From positions 1 to 64,000 of the forward strand of contig JAFGLS010000065.1 of NCBI GenBank assembly GCA_016927935.1: a stretch of 64,000 nt of DNA, written 5' to 3'. Of this stretch, positions 33,347-41,555 are shown piece by piece. A program made the translations under genes and the position numbers. The DNA comes from Syntrophaceae bacterium (GTDB lineage: Bacteria; Desulfobacterota; Syntrophia; Syntrophales; Smithellaceae). The first letter of the stretch is position 1; each line of letters starts with the position of its first letter. The notes below the pieces were generated by a model that saw only the letters and a list, made by a program, of their open reading frames with translations, was not told the origin of the DNA and did not search any database.

Positions 33347-36300
33347 TTAATGCTGGATAGGTCCTAGAAACCCCACACCGCCGCTTTTTAAAAGAACTCT
33401 AAGATAAAAGTCGTCGTAGGAAATAGATGCTGTGTTGTCATCGGCAGTGAACAGGGCGATAGTATCGGCAGCATAACTGCCAATCACAAAATCGGTGGCC
33501 TGACAGGTAAACTTAGTGGTATCGCTGGTCATGCATGAAGGACTGGGACTGACCAGACTGCTATCTGAGATAATGGCACTTGGTTCGCTGGTAGAAGTCA
33601 AAATAGCGGCCGGCGAGCTTGTGTTGGTAAGACCGTTAGTACCAGTCCACTGCACCAGTGTATAATAGTCATTGCTTGAATTAAGATCAGCAAGGTCATC
33701 CGGTGGCCAGTTGTGACTTCCCACGGGATTGGCCAGACGGTTGTTATCTGTCTCCACCGAATTGGCTGTGCCCAATGCTGTCGGCCTGCTGAAATAAGCC
33801 CTGATGTAATTTTTCTTTGTTTGGTTAAATCCGGTAGCCGTGGCCACCTGCACGGCTCCCTTGTACAGGGCACCACTGCTAAATGTTGCACCTGAAGTTC
33901 CATTGTTGACATTCGCCACGACTAAAGTGCCTGCGGCACCAGCGCCCCAGGAAGTGCCGCTGTTCAGAATCGGTGTCATGACGACTCGGGCAGTTCTCGT
34001 GCCTGTCGCATTGCTGATTATGTCACCTTCCTTGATTTCCATTCCCGCTATCCCATTATCGAATGTAATGGCGTATCCTTCCGCAACACGCACCAGAACC
34101 GTGGAAAAATCCGGGTTCAGCCGCCAGGCTTTAGTCCCGGAATCGTATGTAACTATGCCGTCGCTCGTGGTCAACGTTCGGTAAGCGAGCCAGTTAAAAT
34201 TCCCGCTAGTGTCTAATTTCCACAAAACAATTGCGGGAAGCCCGTAGTCATATTGCGGCTTTGACCAATAGCACCTGGAATTGGCATTAGTCTGTTCTAA
34301 AGATCCACTATAGAGAGAGCCGCCTGCCCATCCGGGTATCAGATTACCAATTTGGTCAGTAGTTAAACACGTGGCACAACCTAACAAAGCCTGGTCGTAA
34401 TATCTACGTGGCTTTACAAAAGATATGCCGTATGTTCCATAATAAGAACCGACATTTCTGCCCTTGAACATCATACCGGCAAAGAAGTATTTTAAACCGT
34501 TTGCTTCAACCTTTGTCTGAAGGTCATAGGAAGAAAAACCCTGCGCGTCCACCCAGGCTTGGGCAAGATTGGCAGGCGTATTGGCCCAATCAAAAGCAAA
34601 AATATTCATTAAAGGATCCGGAGCTTCACATGATGCAAAAAATAATCCAATAATCCCAGCCAAAATATCCAAAATAAATTTTGTTACCGCACCGATAAAA
34701 CCAAAGAAAATACCGCTGGTGGTCTTACCCGGAGCACCGACGTTTATGGTACCGGTAAATGTGGGAACGCCTCCCACAACATCATCAGGATCAACAACCC
34801 AATTGGCGGAAGAAGATCCGTCACTGCCGCCTTCCTGAGGTTCAAACATAACGGCAACCCTGCCGATGGGCGTTTCGTAAGTCACCGTGCGGGAAATCCC
34901 GCAGGCGGCAGTGCCTGTGGAAGTAAGACGGAGAAACTTGGCCAAGACCACGTTGGTTGAAGCGGGCACCGAGATGGAACTGCTCCATTTTGAATTGGCA
35001 TCGGTATTGTAAAGATTAATGTTGTATAGCGTATTACCTATGCGCGACTTGTAGTTGAAAACGTCACCGCCAGCGACACCACTGGTAATCTTCACTCCCG
35101 AGGGGCTGACTAACGTAAAGTTGCCGTTGAAAGGCGGCAATGCACCGGCTCCGGTTGAGTTCAGTGTCAGATTACCCCCTTTGGACAAGGTGCCACCTGA
35201 GGTAAGCGCCACAGGCCGCACATCAACATCCGGCGTAGACAGGGAGATGGATGTTGTGGGAGGGGAAACAGCTATATTGTTGAAAGTAATCGTAGCACCG
35301 GAAACAGCGTGGGAATTGTAGGAATAAAAAGCCGGGGCACTATCCGTGCCCACCATGATGTATCCTCCGGAGGTGTCCGCGGTCATCTCCGCGGGAGCTG
35401 TTCCTACATAGCGTGTGGTAAGATTGGATGCAGTGTAGGATGTTGTTAAGAAAAACAAGGGGGCGACCTTTGTATTAAATGAATTCCCGTTGCTTAAAAT
35501 ACCTGTTTTACCCCCCTCCGGACTCGTTAAACCGCTTGTTCCACCGTTCAAATCCAGTATCGCGTCTTCCTTTGCCGTATCCGAATTTGCCCAGAGATAC
35601 CTGCTCGCCGCGTAACGGAATCCGGATTCCGCCATAAAATAAGCCTTGCGTCCGCAATCCGCGTAGCTTGAACTTACATAGGAAGAGGAAAACATAGACA
35701 CCATCGCCGCCGCCAAAACGGCCATGATTACCATCGTGACAATTAAACCTATCAGGATACTGCCCCGTGAGCGAAAAACGGCAAGACGTTCCGGGAATCT
35801 TCTCCGAAAGACAGAAAACAAGGCGCTTGTTAAAATCACTGAAACTAATAATACGAAAATAATCGCCATGGGTGCATACATCAAACCGAAGGCCAGTGCC
35901 GCGACAGGCGCCAGCAGGCAACGGACAGCCCCCATTGCCAACGGCCGGTTGCGAATCAAGTCCGCAGCAACAGGTCCGTATTTATAATATTGCTTAACGA
36001 ACCATTTTCCCCCCTGAAAAGAAAGAAGATATCTATCACGAAAATCTCTTAAAATTTGTACCATCGGATGACTGGAATTACCGTAAGCAGCTGTCGCCAC
36101 AAAGCAGCCCAGCCTGTATCGCGCATAGTCAATATCTTCAAACTTTGGAATATCCTTGCCTCCCAAATTATTGTTGTTGCGGGGAGAAATCCGGTTCTGA
36201 AATTCCATAATATCACCGCTGGAATTGACCATCTCTATCTTAACATCAACGGCACACAGTTTGAAGTCCGGATCGGTGCCCGGTGTGAAGCTGTCTTTGG

Positions 36301-36745
36301 GCACATCGCTTGGCGTTTCAGGAGTAACCATATAGTATTTAAAAGTTAAAGATTGAACATTATCAAGAAGTGTATCACCATTGGTCACGCTGCTTATGTT
36401 TGCACTGCCGAAGGCGATTTTTATTTTATTGCCGTCCAACCCGATGGTCCGAATACAATCGGAACCGTTGCAGTTGTTGGAACCGGTGATGGGAAGGAAA
36501 GTGCTAGTCGCGACGTTGGGAATGTTGATCATTTCTATTACTTCCTGTGTAATCCGGGACATGGCCAATTGTACTTTTTGAGTCATTTCCGCGTTTTGTT
36601 TGGTTTTCACATATCCTTTGACCGCCTGAACAATACCCAGTCCGGCAACTGCCGCCAGAATGCCCGCCACAACAAGAGAAACAATGACTTCAACAAGAGT
36701 AAAACCTCTTTGTGATTTTCTAAGAAAAGTTCCTTTTGTAAACAT
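33347..36745 (-). CDS. PilW-like / CFI-box / PilX-like fusion minor pilin
   Basis: A 1132-residue protein with three parts. Residues 1-200 are PilW-like: prepilin signal ending at G14, then FTLVE and a hydrophobic helix. Residues 214-320 form a CFI-box domain (CFVATAAYG, FRDRYLL, FVKQYYKYGP) with its own membrane segment near 285-312. Residue 328 begins a second, PilX-like class III signal (RG/SILIGL plus helix) followed by a long Thr/Ser/Gly-rich beta-type region with an extra hydrophobic stretch near 677-705. Ends in-frame with no internal stop. CFI-box domains are normally C-terminal, so this looks like two neighbouring pilin genes joined. I found no ATG, GTG or TTG between the CFI-box membrane segment and the second signal. 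The ATG at 36745 (GGGGGA 7 bases upstream) is preferred over TTG 36760. Confidence 0.85.
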   Translation of the reverse strand: MFTKGTFLRKSQRGFTLVEVIVSLVVAGILAAVAGLGIVQAVKGYVKTKQNAEMTQKVQLAMSRITQEVIEMINIPNVATSTFLPITGSNNCNGSDCIRTIGLDGNKIKIAFGSANISSVTNGDTLLDNVQSLTFKYYMVTPETPSDVPKDSFTPGTDPDFKLCAVDVKIEMVNSSGDIMEFQNRISPRNNNNLGGKDIPKFEDIDYARYRLGCFVATAAYGNSSHPMVQILRDFRDRYLLSFQGGKWFVKQYYKYGPVAADLIRNRPLAMGAVRCLLAPVAALAFGLMYAPMAIIFVLLVSVILTSALFSVFRRRFPERLAVFRSRGSILIGLIVTMVIMAVLAAAMVSMFSSSYVSSSYADCGRKAYFMAESGFRYAASRYLWANSDTAKEDAILDLNGGTSGLTSPEGGKTGILSNGNSFNTKVAPLFFLTTSYTASNLTTRYVGTAPAEMTADTSGGYIMVGTDSAPAFYSYNSHAVSGATITFNNIAVSPPTTSISLSTPDVDVRPVALTSGGTLSKGGNLTLNSTGAGALPPFNGNFTLVSPSGVKITSGVAGGDVFNYKSRIGNTLYNINLYNTDANSKWSSSISVPASTNVVLAKFLRLTSTGTAACGISRTVTYETPIGRVAVMFEPQEGGSDGSSSANWVVDPDDVVGGVPTFTGTINVGAPGKTTSGIFFGFIGAVTKFILDILAGIIGLFFASCEAPDPLMNIFAFDWANTPANLAQAWVDAQGFSSYDLQTKVEANGLKYFFAGMMFKGRNVGSYYGTYGISFVKPRRYYDQALLGCATCLTTDQIGNLIPGWAGGSLYSGSLEQTNANSRCYWSKPQYDYGLPAIVLWKLDTSGNFNWLAYRTLTTSDGIVTYDSGTKAWRLNPDFSTVLVRVAEGYAITFDNGIAGMEIKEGDIISNATGTRTARVVMTPILNSGTSWGAGAAGTLVVANVNNGTSGATFSSGALYKGAVQVATATGFNQTKKNYIRAYFSRPTALGTANSVETDNNRLANPVGSHNWPPDDLADLNSSNDYYTLVQWTGTNGLTNTSSPAAILTSTSEPSAIISDSSLVSPSPSCMTSDTTKFTCQATDFVIGSYAADTIALFTADDNTASISYDDFYLRVLLKSGGVGFLGPIQH

Positions 36746-36749
36746 AATT

Positions 36750-37208
36750 TTATCCCCCAAAAAGTGTGGTGACCGTCAGCCCCTTATAAGTAACAGTCAC
36801 CTGAAGTATATTGCTGTTGTTGGGATTATATGCAGCGCTTGTCGCAGTGACTGGAGTTCCATTAGCAAAAGAAATATAGTCAGCTTTGACTTCGTCAACT
36901 TGATCAAGATCATAATAATACGGAGTTGTACTTTCTACGTTTTTTTTAAATTTGTCCAGACCTACGGGTCCAACGTCGTTCTTGTCTGCCTGCAGTGCTC
37001 TATAGCCGGCATTCATATTTTCCACGATCATATTAAGATAGGCGCCATCTTTCGTCACAAGAACCGGATTGGCACTCTTCATCATACTGGTCCCCATAAA
37101 AGCAAAAAGCATAGCGCCAAGAATACCCGCAATCACCAGTGAAACAATAACTTCAATGAGTGTAAAGCCATTGCTGTTTTTTATTTTATCAATTTTTATA
37201 TAAGGCAT
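36750..37208 (-). CDS. PilV-like minor pilin
   Basis: A 152-residue type IV prepilin-like protein. The signal KIKNSNG/FTLIEVIVSLVIAGILG has the cleavage glycine and the glutamate at +5. The remaining 115 residues are a small variable domain. Such proteins prime pilus assembly or sit at the tip. GGAGG lies 6 bases before the ATG, and the stop is 4 bases before the start of the large fusion, so they are co-translated. PilV is the best guess by position; it could also be called a GspI/GspJ-like pseudopilin. Confidence 0.85.
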   Translation of the reverse strand: MPYIKIDKIKNSNGFTLIEVIVSLVIAGILGAMLFAFMGTSMMKSANPVLVTKDGAYLNMIVENMNAGYRALQADKNDVGPVGLDKFKKNVESTTPYYYDLDQVDEVKADYISFANGTPVTATSAAYNPNNSNILQVTVTYKGLTVTTLFGG

Positions 37209-37227
37209 CTGTTTCCTCCATATAATC

Positions 37228-37695
37228 CTACGGAATAAACCCCGTATTTTTCGTCACGATAATGTCTCCAGCGTTAGTGCCGACTGTAATATTCGCCGCA
37301 CCGGGACTGCCAAAGGAATCAAAAGTTACCCTGCCTCCGGTCGCCGCGGGTGGTGTAATCGTCAATGCGGATTTCTTGGCAGTCAAATCCACCGTACTGC
37401 TTTTCTCATTAATAATCGGCTCAGGCGTTGTCGAGCCTGTTCCCTTAAACAGATAGTAGGTTGTCGTGGAATTAAAATTAATACCCCAGGGACTGCCTGA
37501 ACTCAACGCCCGTGATTGCGCCAATCGCAGGTGATTCTTAACAACTTCCACCTGAGAATCGAGATCATAATCCCTGGTACTGGTCATCCGGGCAAAGACA
37601 ACTGCCGACACAATTCCTATAATAATCAGAGTGCAAATGATTTCCAGCATCGTGAAGCCGTTCTGACCATTTAACTTTTTAACGGTTCGCTTCAT
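37228..37695 (-). CDS. GspH/FimT-like pseudopilin
   Basis: A 155-residue prepilin-like protein. The signal is NGQNG/FTMLEIICTLIIIGI, with the glutamate at +5. The body has the GspH/FimT pattern: HLRLAQSRALSSG followed by a beta-rich region and the typical C-terminal ITKNTG-like ending (VTKNTGFIP). Function: initiating minor subunit of a type IV pilus or type II-like secretion fibre. Its start shares an ATGA with the stop of the membrane protein upstream. Confidence 0.88.
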   Translation of the reverse strand: MKRTVKKLNGQNGFTMLEIICTLIIIGIVSAVVFARMTSTRDYDLDSQVEVVKNHLRLAQSRALSSGSPWGINFNSTTTYYLFKGTGSTTPEPIINEKSSTVDLTAKKSALTITPPAATGGRVTFDSFGSPGAANITVGTNAGDIIVTKNTGFIP

Positions 37696-38303
37696 CTGCC
37701 CACCTCCGAAAAAACAGTTTCCGGATGATAGTGATCAACAGCAATTCTCAAAAGAACAGCTAACGCCAATCCGGTTAAGGAAAAAATTGCGATGATAAAA
37801 ACAGCCGCCGGTTGAATTAAAAGAGCTCCAATCACAAAGTTTAAAATAATCAGCACGGCGTAAAGCAAGGTTCCCATACGAACGAATCGAACGGCGGAAT
37901 CGCCCCTTTTGTAGAGTATAGTACCGATAATGATAAGTTCAACGGCAAGTAAAATACCAAATAGGGGTTGAAAAGAAAGCCAGCCGTTATTTTGAACTAC
38001 TACCGGCAGAGGAAGTCCTATCATCATTATCAAGCCGAGAATAAAATAAAAAAATCCCGTTAAAAGGAAATAGAAGGCACATTCTGTTTTTGTCACGGCA
38101 TTGCCGAATCCGAAATTAAGACTGGTGGGGAATAAACGCTGGAGAGAAAAAGATTGAGCCGTTTCTTTCTCTTCAGAAATTCTCACCATTAGTCTGGAGG
38201 TAAAATTGTCCGGAGCATGTTTTTGAGGGACACTTTCCATGATTTTGGTCAAATCCTGAAACTGTTTCCAGTTCTTATCTTCTTTTTTAAACATTATCGT
38301 CAT
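37692..38303 (-). CDS. four-helix membrane protein, probable anti-sigma factor
   Basis: A 203-residue protein: a soluble N-terminus of about 70 residues (KIMESVPQKHAPDNFTSRLM, resembling the start of anti-sigma factors) then four membrane helices (about 75-98, 107-128, 137-160, 164-188). It lies between an ECF sigma factor gene and the minor pilin genes on the same strand, which is the usual place for an anti-sigma factor. No zinc-binding HxxxCxxC motif is present. The anti-sigma role is inferred from position and the N-terminal resemblance only. Confidence 0.6.
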   Translation of the reverse strand: MTIMFKKEDKNWKQFQDLTKIMESVPQKHAPDNFTSRLMVRISEEKETAQSFSLQRLFPTSLNFGFGNAVTKTECAFYFLLTGFFYFILGLIMMIGLPLPVVVQNNGWLSFQPLFGILLAVELIIIGTILYKRGDSAVRFVRMGTLLYAVLIILNFVIGALLIQPAAVFIIAIFSLTGLALAVLLRIAVDHYHPETVFSEVGR

Positions 38304-38714
38304 ATCTCCTTTAAATCTAACAACACTGGATTCACCCTGAATAACCTGAAGGTCACTATAGGGGCACTCTACCCGCCTCCGAGGTTGTATCGTAATACGT
38401 TGTTATGCCACTTCGACCGAAGGCTATAGTCCAGCTACGCTGGGGAGAAGTCTTAATATATTGTCATTTTAAGATTCCTCTTCGCTTGCGCTCATCGGAA
38501 TGACACCTTTTTTTATGTTAAGGGTTCACGGATAAAATCACTGCATGTTACTTAGAACCCCGTTGCGAATGTCATTTCGAGAAACGGAGTGACGAGAAAT
38601 CTTGTTTTTCAAGGTTTAGGATTCCTCATCCCGAAGTATCGGGATTCGGAATGACGTTTTCCCGTTCGGAATGCCATATTCTTATGTAAAATATACAATC
38701 TTAACGGCCAAAAG
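38304..38714. repeat. dispersed repeats between ECF sigma and membrane protein genes
   Basis: This 411-base gap holds three pieces. At 38351-38364 is GGTCACTATAGGGG, the inverted end of the CCTATAGTGACC module. At 38404-38506 is a copy sharing CACTTCGACCGAAGGCTATA and GTCCAGCTACGCTGGGGAGA with 29.05 kb. At 38569-38657 is a short element with ATGTCATTTCGA and CGGAATGACGT ends. They separate the sigma factor from the genes it may control. No coding sequence is seen. Confidence 0.75.
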
Positions 38715-39275
38715 TCACATTTTTTGCAGAATTTTTCTTAACTTTTCCAGCCCCCGGTAAACACGCATTTTAACGGCGCTTTGCGAAATTCCAGTAACAT
38801 CGGCAATCATTTCGAAAGACAACCCCTGATAAAAACGCAAAACCAGCAACTCCCGCAGCTCCGGCAACAATTTTTTCAGACAAATTTCCAGTTGTTTTTC
38901 CTTTTCCCTGCTTGACCCTTCCTGATCATCGGCCTCTCTCAAAAGAAATTCTTTTGCACTAATGTCAGGTAATGTTTCCATGTTCTGAAAACCAGTTTTG
39001 CGTCGACCTGCTTTTTTCAGATGATTACGGATAAGATTCAGGCTGATTGTATAAAGCCATGTATAAAAACTGCGGTTTGTGTCAAAGCGAGACAATTCTC
39101 TGAAGGAGCGCAAAAACGTCTCCTGCGCCAAATCCTCGGCATCTGCTGGATTAAGAGTCATCCGATAGGCCAAATTATAGATGGGATTTTTATATTCTTC
39201 CACAAGCAAAGCATACGCCTGCCTGTCACCTTTTAAAACCCTGACAACGATTTCGGCTTCGGTTTTCTGATCCAT
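38715..39275 (-). CDS. ECF-type RNA polymerase sigma factor
   Basis: A 186-residue sigma-70-family factor with region 2 (YRMTLNPADAEDLAQETFLR, then WLYTISLNLIRNH) and region 4 (LRELLVLRFYQGLSFEMIA, then a helix-turn-helix ISQSAVKMRVYRGLEKLR) and no regions 1 or 3. AAGGTG precedes the ATG at 39275; a GTG at 39281 is less likely. The next gene on the strand is a membrane protein that may restrain it, and minor pilins follow, so it may direct envelope or pilus genes. Targets cannot be read from the window. Confidence 0.93.
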   Translation of the reverse strand: MDQKTEAEIVVRVLKGDRQAYALLVEEYKNPIYNLAYRMTLNPADAEDLAQETFLRSFRELSRFDTNRSFYTWLYTISLNLIRNHLKKAGRRKTGFQNMETLPDISAKEFLLREADDQEGSSREKEKQLEICLKKLLPELRELLVLRFYQGLSFEMIADVTGISQSAVKMRVYRGLEKLRKILQKM

Positions 39276-39517
39276 TCGCACCTTATTTTAATTATCATTT
39301 CATAACAGTACATCTGTGCAAACAGCAATTTTGTAGGAATTGTTCCATGAACAATCCGCGGCGCGTTCAAGGACCGCGCCCTACTTTAAATTGTATTTTA
39401 TAATATTACCCGAACAATTTAATATCAAGGAAATTCAAATATTACGGTAAAATTGTTTTGGACATAATAAACAAAAAATAGTACGTTAACATAAAGAAAC
39501 GTGGAGGCTGTTTTTTT
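39276..39517. repeat. short hairpins between divergent sigma and GT2 genes
   Basis: ATTGTTC/GAACAAT form a hairpin at 39339-39355, and GGCGCG/CGCGCC at 39360-39380. GAACAATCC followed by GC-rich pairing resembles the repeat modules at 5.8 and 15.5 kb. The remaining sequence is AT-rich and should hold the two divergent promoters, but I see no clear boxes. Confidence 0.45.
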
Positions 39518-40615
39518 ATGCTGTTTAACAAAACTGTCGCCGTTGTCGTCCCCGCATTTAATGAAGAAAAACAAATCAGAAACGTTCTGGAAACAATGCC
39601 TGATTTCGTTGACCGCATTATCGTTATCAACGACTGTTCCAAAGATAACACTGCCGCGGTCGTTCTTGATTATATCAGCAAACAAAAACCCTCTCCAACT
39701 ATCAGGAACAATGACGATAAGAATCCCGATAATAAATATAACCGCGTGGAAACCCTTCTCAAAGAAAAACAACAGAGTGACATTAAATATTTTATTCCTT
39801 CGGAAACGGCAAACTCCAGCCCCGAAACCGATCGTGTTATTTTAATCAATAATCTGAAAAATGGCGGAGTGGGAGCAGCCATAGCCCGTGGCTATAAATG
39901 GTGTCTGGACAATAATATAGATTGCACAGCCGTTATGGCCGGTGATGGACAGATGGATCCTGCTGAACTGGAAAAAATATGCTCTCCTGTCCTGACTGAA
40001 GATATTGACTATGTCAAAGGCAACCGGCTTATTCACGGCGGAGTGCGCATGGTCATGCCCGGCATGCGCTTTCTGGGAAACTCCATTCTTTCAATCATGA
40101 CTAAAATATCTTCGGGTTACTGGCACGTCTCCGATACGCAGACAGGTTACACGGCCATTTCCCTTTCCGCTTTAAACGCCATAAAAATTCATGAAATTTA
40201 TCCAAAATACGGAATGCCCAACGATATGCTTGTTAAACTGAATATGGCTTTCTGCACTCTCAAGGAAGTAAAAATCAAGCCTGTTTACAACATCGGTGAA
40301 TCCTCCAAAATGAAGGTGCATAAAGTCATTCCCGGAATAGCCTGGCTGCTTTTCAAAAATTTCTTTAAACGGCTCTGGGTTAAATATCTGTTCCGTGATT
40401 TCCACCCTCTTTTTCTTCTCTATCATTTTGCGATTGTCATGGGGATAGTTTCCTTGCCATACACCTTCAAAGTTCTGATACTTACCCTTTCCCGCCAAGC
40501 AGTTTCTCCCACAACAATGCTGGCCTTTTTGTTCTTGTTCATAAGCAGTTTTCAATCACTTCTTTTCGCGATGTGGATGGATATTCAGGACAACGAACAT
40601 CTTTACAAATCCTGA
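39518..40615 (+). CDS. family 2 glycosyltransferase, polyprenyl-phosphate type (DPM1-like)
   Basis: A 365-residue protein with a GT-A domain (VVVPAFNEEKQI; DxD-like AGDGQMDP near residue 148) and two C-terminal membrane helices (about 302-322 and 335-355). Such enzymes load a sugar from a nucleotide donor onto a lipid phosphate carrier. GGAGG lies about 10 bases before the ATG. It is the first plus-strand gene next to the polysaccharide locus. An insertion (about residues 50-110) rich in Asn and Lys interrupts the usual fold after the first motif. Confidence 0.88.
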   Translation: MLFNKTVAVVVPAFNEEKQIRNVLETMPDFVDRIIVINDCSKDNTAAVVLDYISKQKPSPTIRNNDDKNPDNKYNRVETLLKEKQQSDIKYFIPSETANSSPETDRVILINNLKNGGVGAAIARGYKWCLDNNIDCTAVMAGDGQMDPAELEKICSPVLTEDIDYVKGNRLIHGGVRMVMPGMRFLGNSILSIMTKISSGYWHVSDTQTGYTAISLSALNAIKIHEIYPKYGMPNDMLVKLNMAFCTLKEVKIKPVYNIGESSKMKVHKVIPGIAWLLFKNFFKRLWVKYLFRDFHPLFLLYHFAIVMGIVSLPYTFKVLILTLSRQAVSPTTMLAFLFLFISSFQSLLFAMWMDIQDNEHLYKS

Positions 40616-40697
40616 TAAAGAATAATTCACCCGGCCAAACAAAAATCTGATAACAAATTTTCAACCTAGTGTTTCTATCTGATACACAAAATAATAA

Positions 40698-40743
40698 TTG
40701 ACAATTTTTCCTAATATGTTATGAGTAGTATAACTACTCATAA
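40698..40743 (+). promoter_or_regulatory. promoter with 25-bp palindromic operator
   Basis: TTGACA at 40698-40703 and TATGAG at 40720-40725 are 16 bases apart. A perfect palindrome, arms TTATGAGTAGT and ACTACTCATAA around ATA (40719-40743), covers the -10 box and ends just before the Shine-Dalgarno sequence of the winged-helix gene. This is the arrangement expected for autorepression. Confidence 0.7.
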
Positions 40744-40753
40744 AGGAGTAAAA

Positions 40754-41305
40754 ATGAAGGAGCTTTTTACAGGACTAATATCTTCAAAAACCAGAATCAA
40801 TCTGCTGGTGCGCTTTTTTTTCAACCCGGGAACGAAAGCGTATCTTCGCGAACTTTCAAAGGATTTTAATTTATCTTCCAATGCCGTCCGTGAAGAATTA
40901 AATCAGCTTACAAAAACCAAACTACTGACATCCCGGAAGGAAGGACGAAACGTATATTACAAATCAAACAACAGTCATCCTCTTTTCCCGGAGCTGAAAT
41001 CAATGGTCAGAAAGGTTATGGGTCTGGATCAGGTTATTGAAAGCATCCTCACCAGACTGGGAGAATTGGAATATGCCTATATTATTGATGATTATGCCGA
41101 AGGCAAGGATACCGGAATCATAGATTTAGTGCTTGTAGGGAGAATAAATCAGTATCATCTGAACGATTTGAGCAGAAAAACTGAACGATATATCAAACGT
41201 AAAATTCGTTCTCTTGTTTTGACCAGAGAAGAATTCAAGGCCTTTATGCCTAAAATGAAAAACAGGCCAAACTTTCTGGTGTGGGAACGACAGAGGAATA
41301 AGTAA
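40754..41305 (+). CDS. winged helix-turn-helix transcriptional regulator
   Basis: A 183-residue protein with an N-terminal winged helix (TRINLLVRFFFN, then LRELSKDFNLSSNAVREELNQL as helix-turn-helix, and a wing SRKEGRNVYYKSN). The C-terminal half resembles a nucleotidyltransferase-like sensor domain seen in regulators beside polysaccharide genes. The frame opens at 40721, but AAAGGAG directly before the ATG at 40754 fixes the start, and the upstream ATG is part of the palindrome. Likely binds that palindrome and controls itself, perhaps also the polysaccharide genes downstream. Confidence 0.85.
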   Translation: MKELFTGLISSKTRINLLVRFFFNPGTKAYLRELSKDFNLSSNAVREELNQLTKTKLLTSRKEGRNVYYKSNNSHPLFPELKSMVRKVMGLDQVIESILTRLGELEYAYIIDDYAEGKDTGIIDLVLVGRINQYHLNDLSRKTERYIKRKIRSLVLTREEFKAFMPKMKNRPNFLVWERQRNK

Positions 41306-41306
41306 C

Positions 41307-41458
41307 CCCCGTTAGAAAGTCTTCGACTTTCCAACGGGTAGGCTCACATAGGGCATTAAACCCCGTGTTCGTTGAAAAAGAAGAACCATCAATCCCGCTG
41401 CAAGCCCCGATAGAAGCAATGCTTCGCACGGGGCAAGCAGCGGGGCTTTCTAACGGGG
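41307..41458. mobile_element. 152-bp MITE-like element with perfect 13-bp terminal inverted repeats
   Basis: CCCCGTTAGAAAG (41307-41319) and CTTTCTAACGGGG (41446-41458) are exact inverted copies. Inside are a hairpin at the left end (GAAAGTC TTC GACTTTC) and a nested stem at 41394-41444 (CCCGCTG/CAGCGGG, CCCCG/CGGGG, GAAGC/GCTTC). It starts two bases after the regulator's stop codon. No transposase is present, so it would be non-autonomous. The remaining 97 bases up to the acyltransferase are AT-rich with no clear promoter. Confidence 0.65.
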
Positions 41459-41555
41459 TAAAGATTATTCCGCTATGTATAACAAGTTGAATTTATTGAG
41501 TATCTCCAAGGGCTACATTATTTCTATGTAACTCACGGGGCGGAGCTGAATTCAA

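Noticed and set aside
35508..35921. 137-codon minus-strand frame overlapping the CFI-box/PilX junction
   Set aside because: Considered as evidence of a frameshift, but its product resembles no pilin and the fusion frame itself carries the conserved sequence across the junction.
40721..40753. ATG at 40721 as start of the winged-helix gene
   Set aside because: It lies in the operator palindrome and -10 box; AAAGGAG directly precedes the ATG at 40754.
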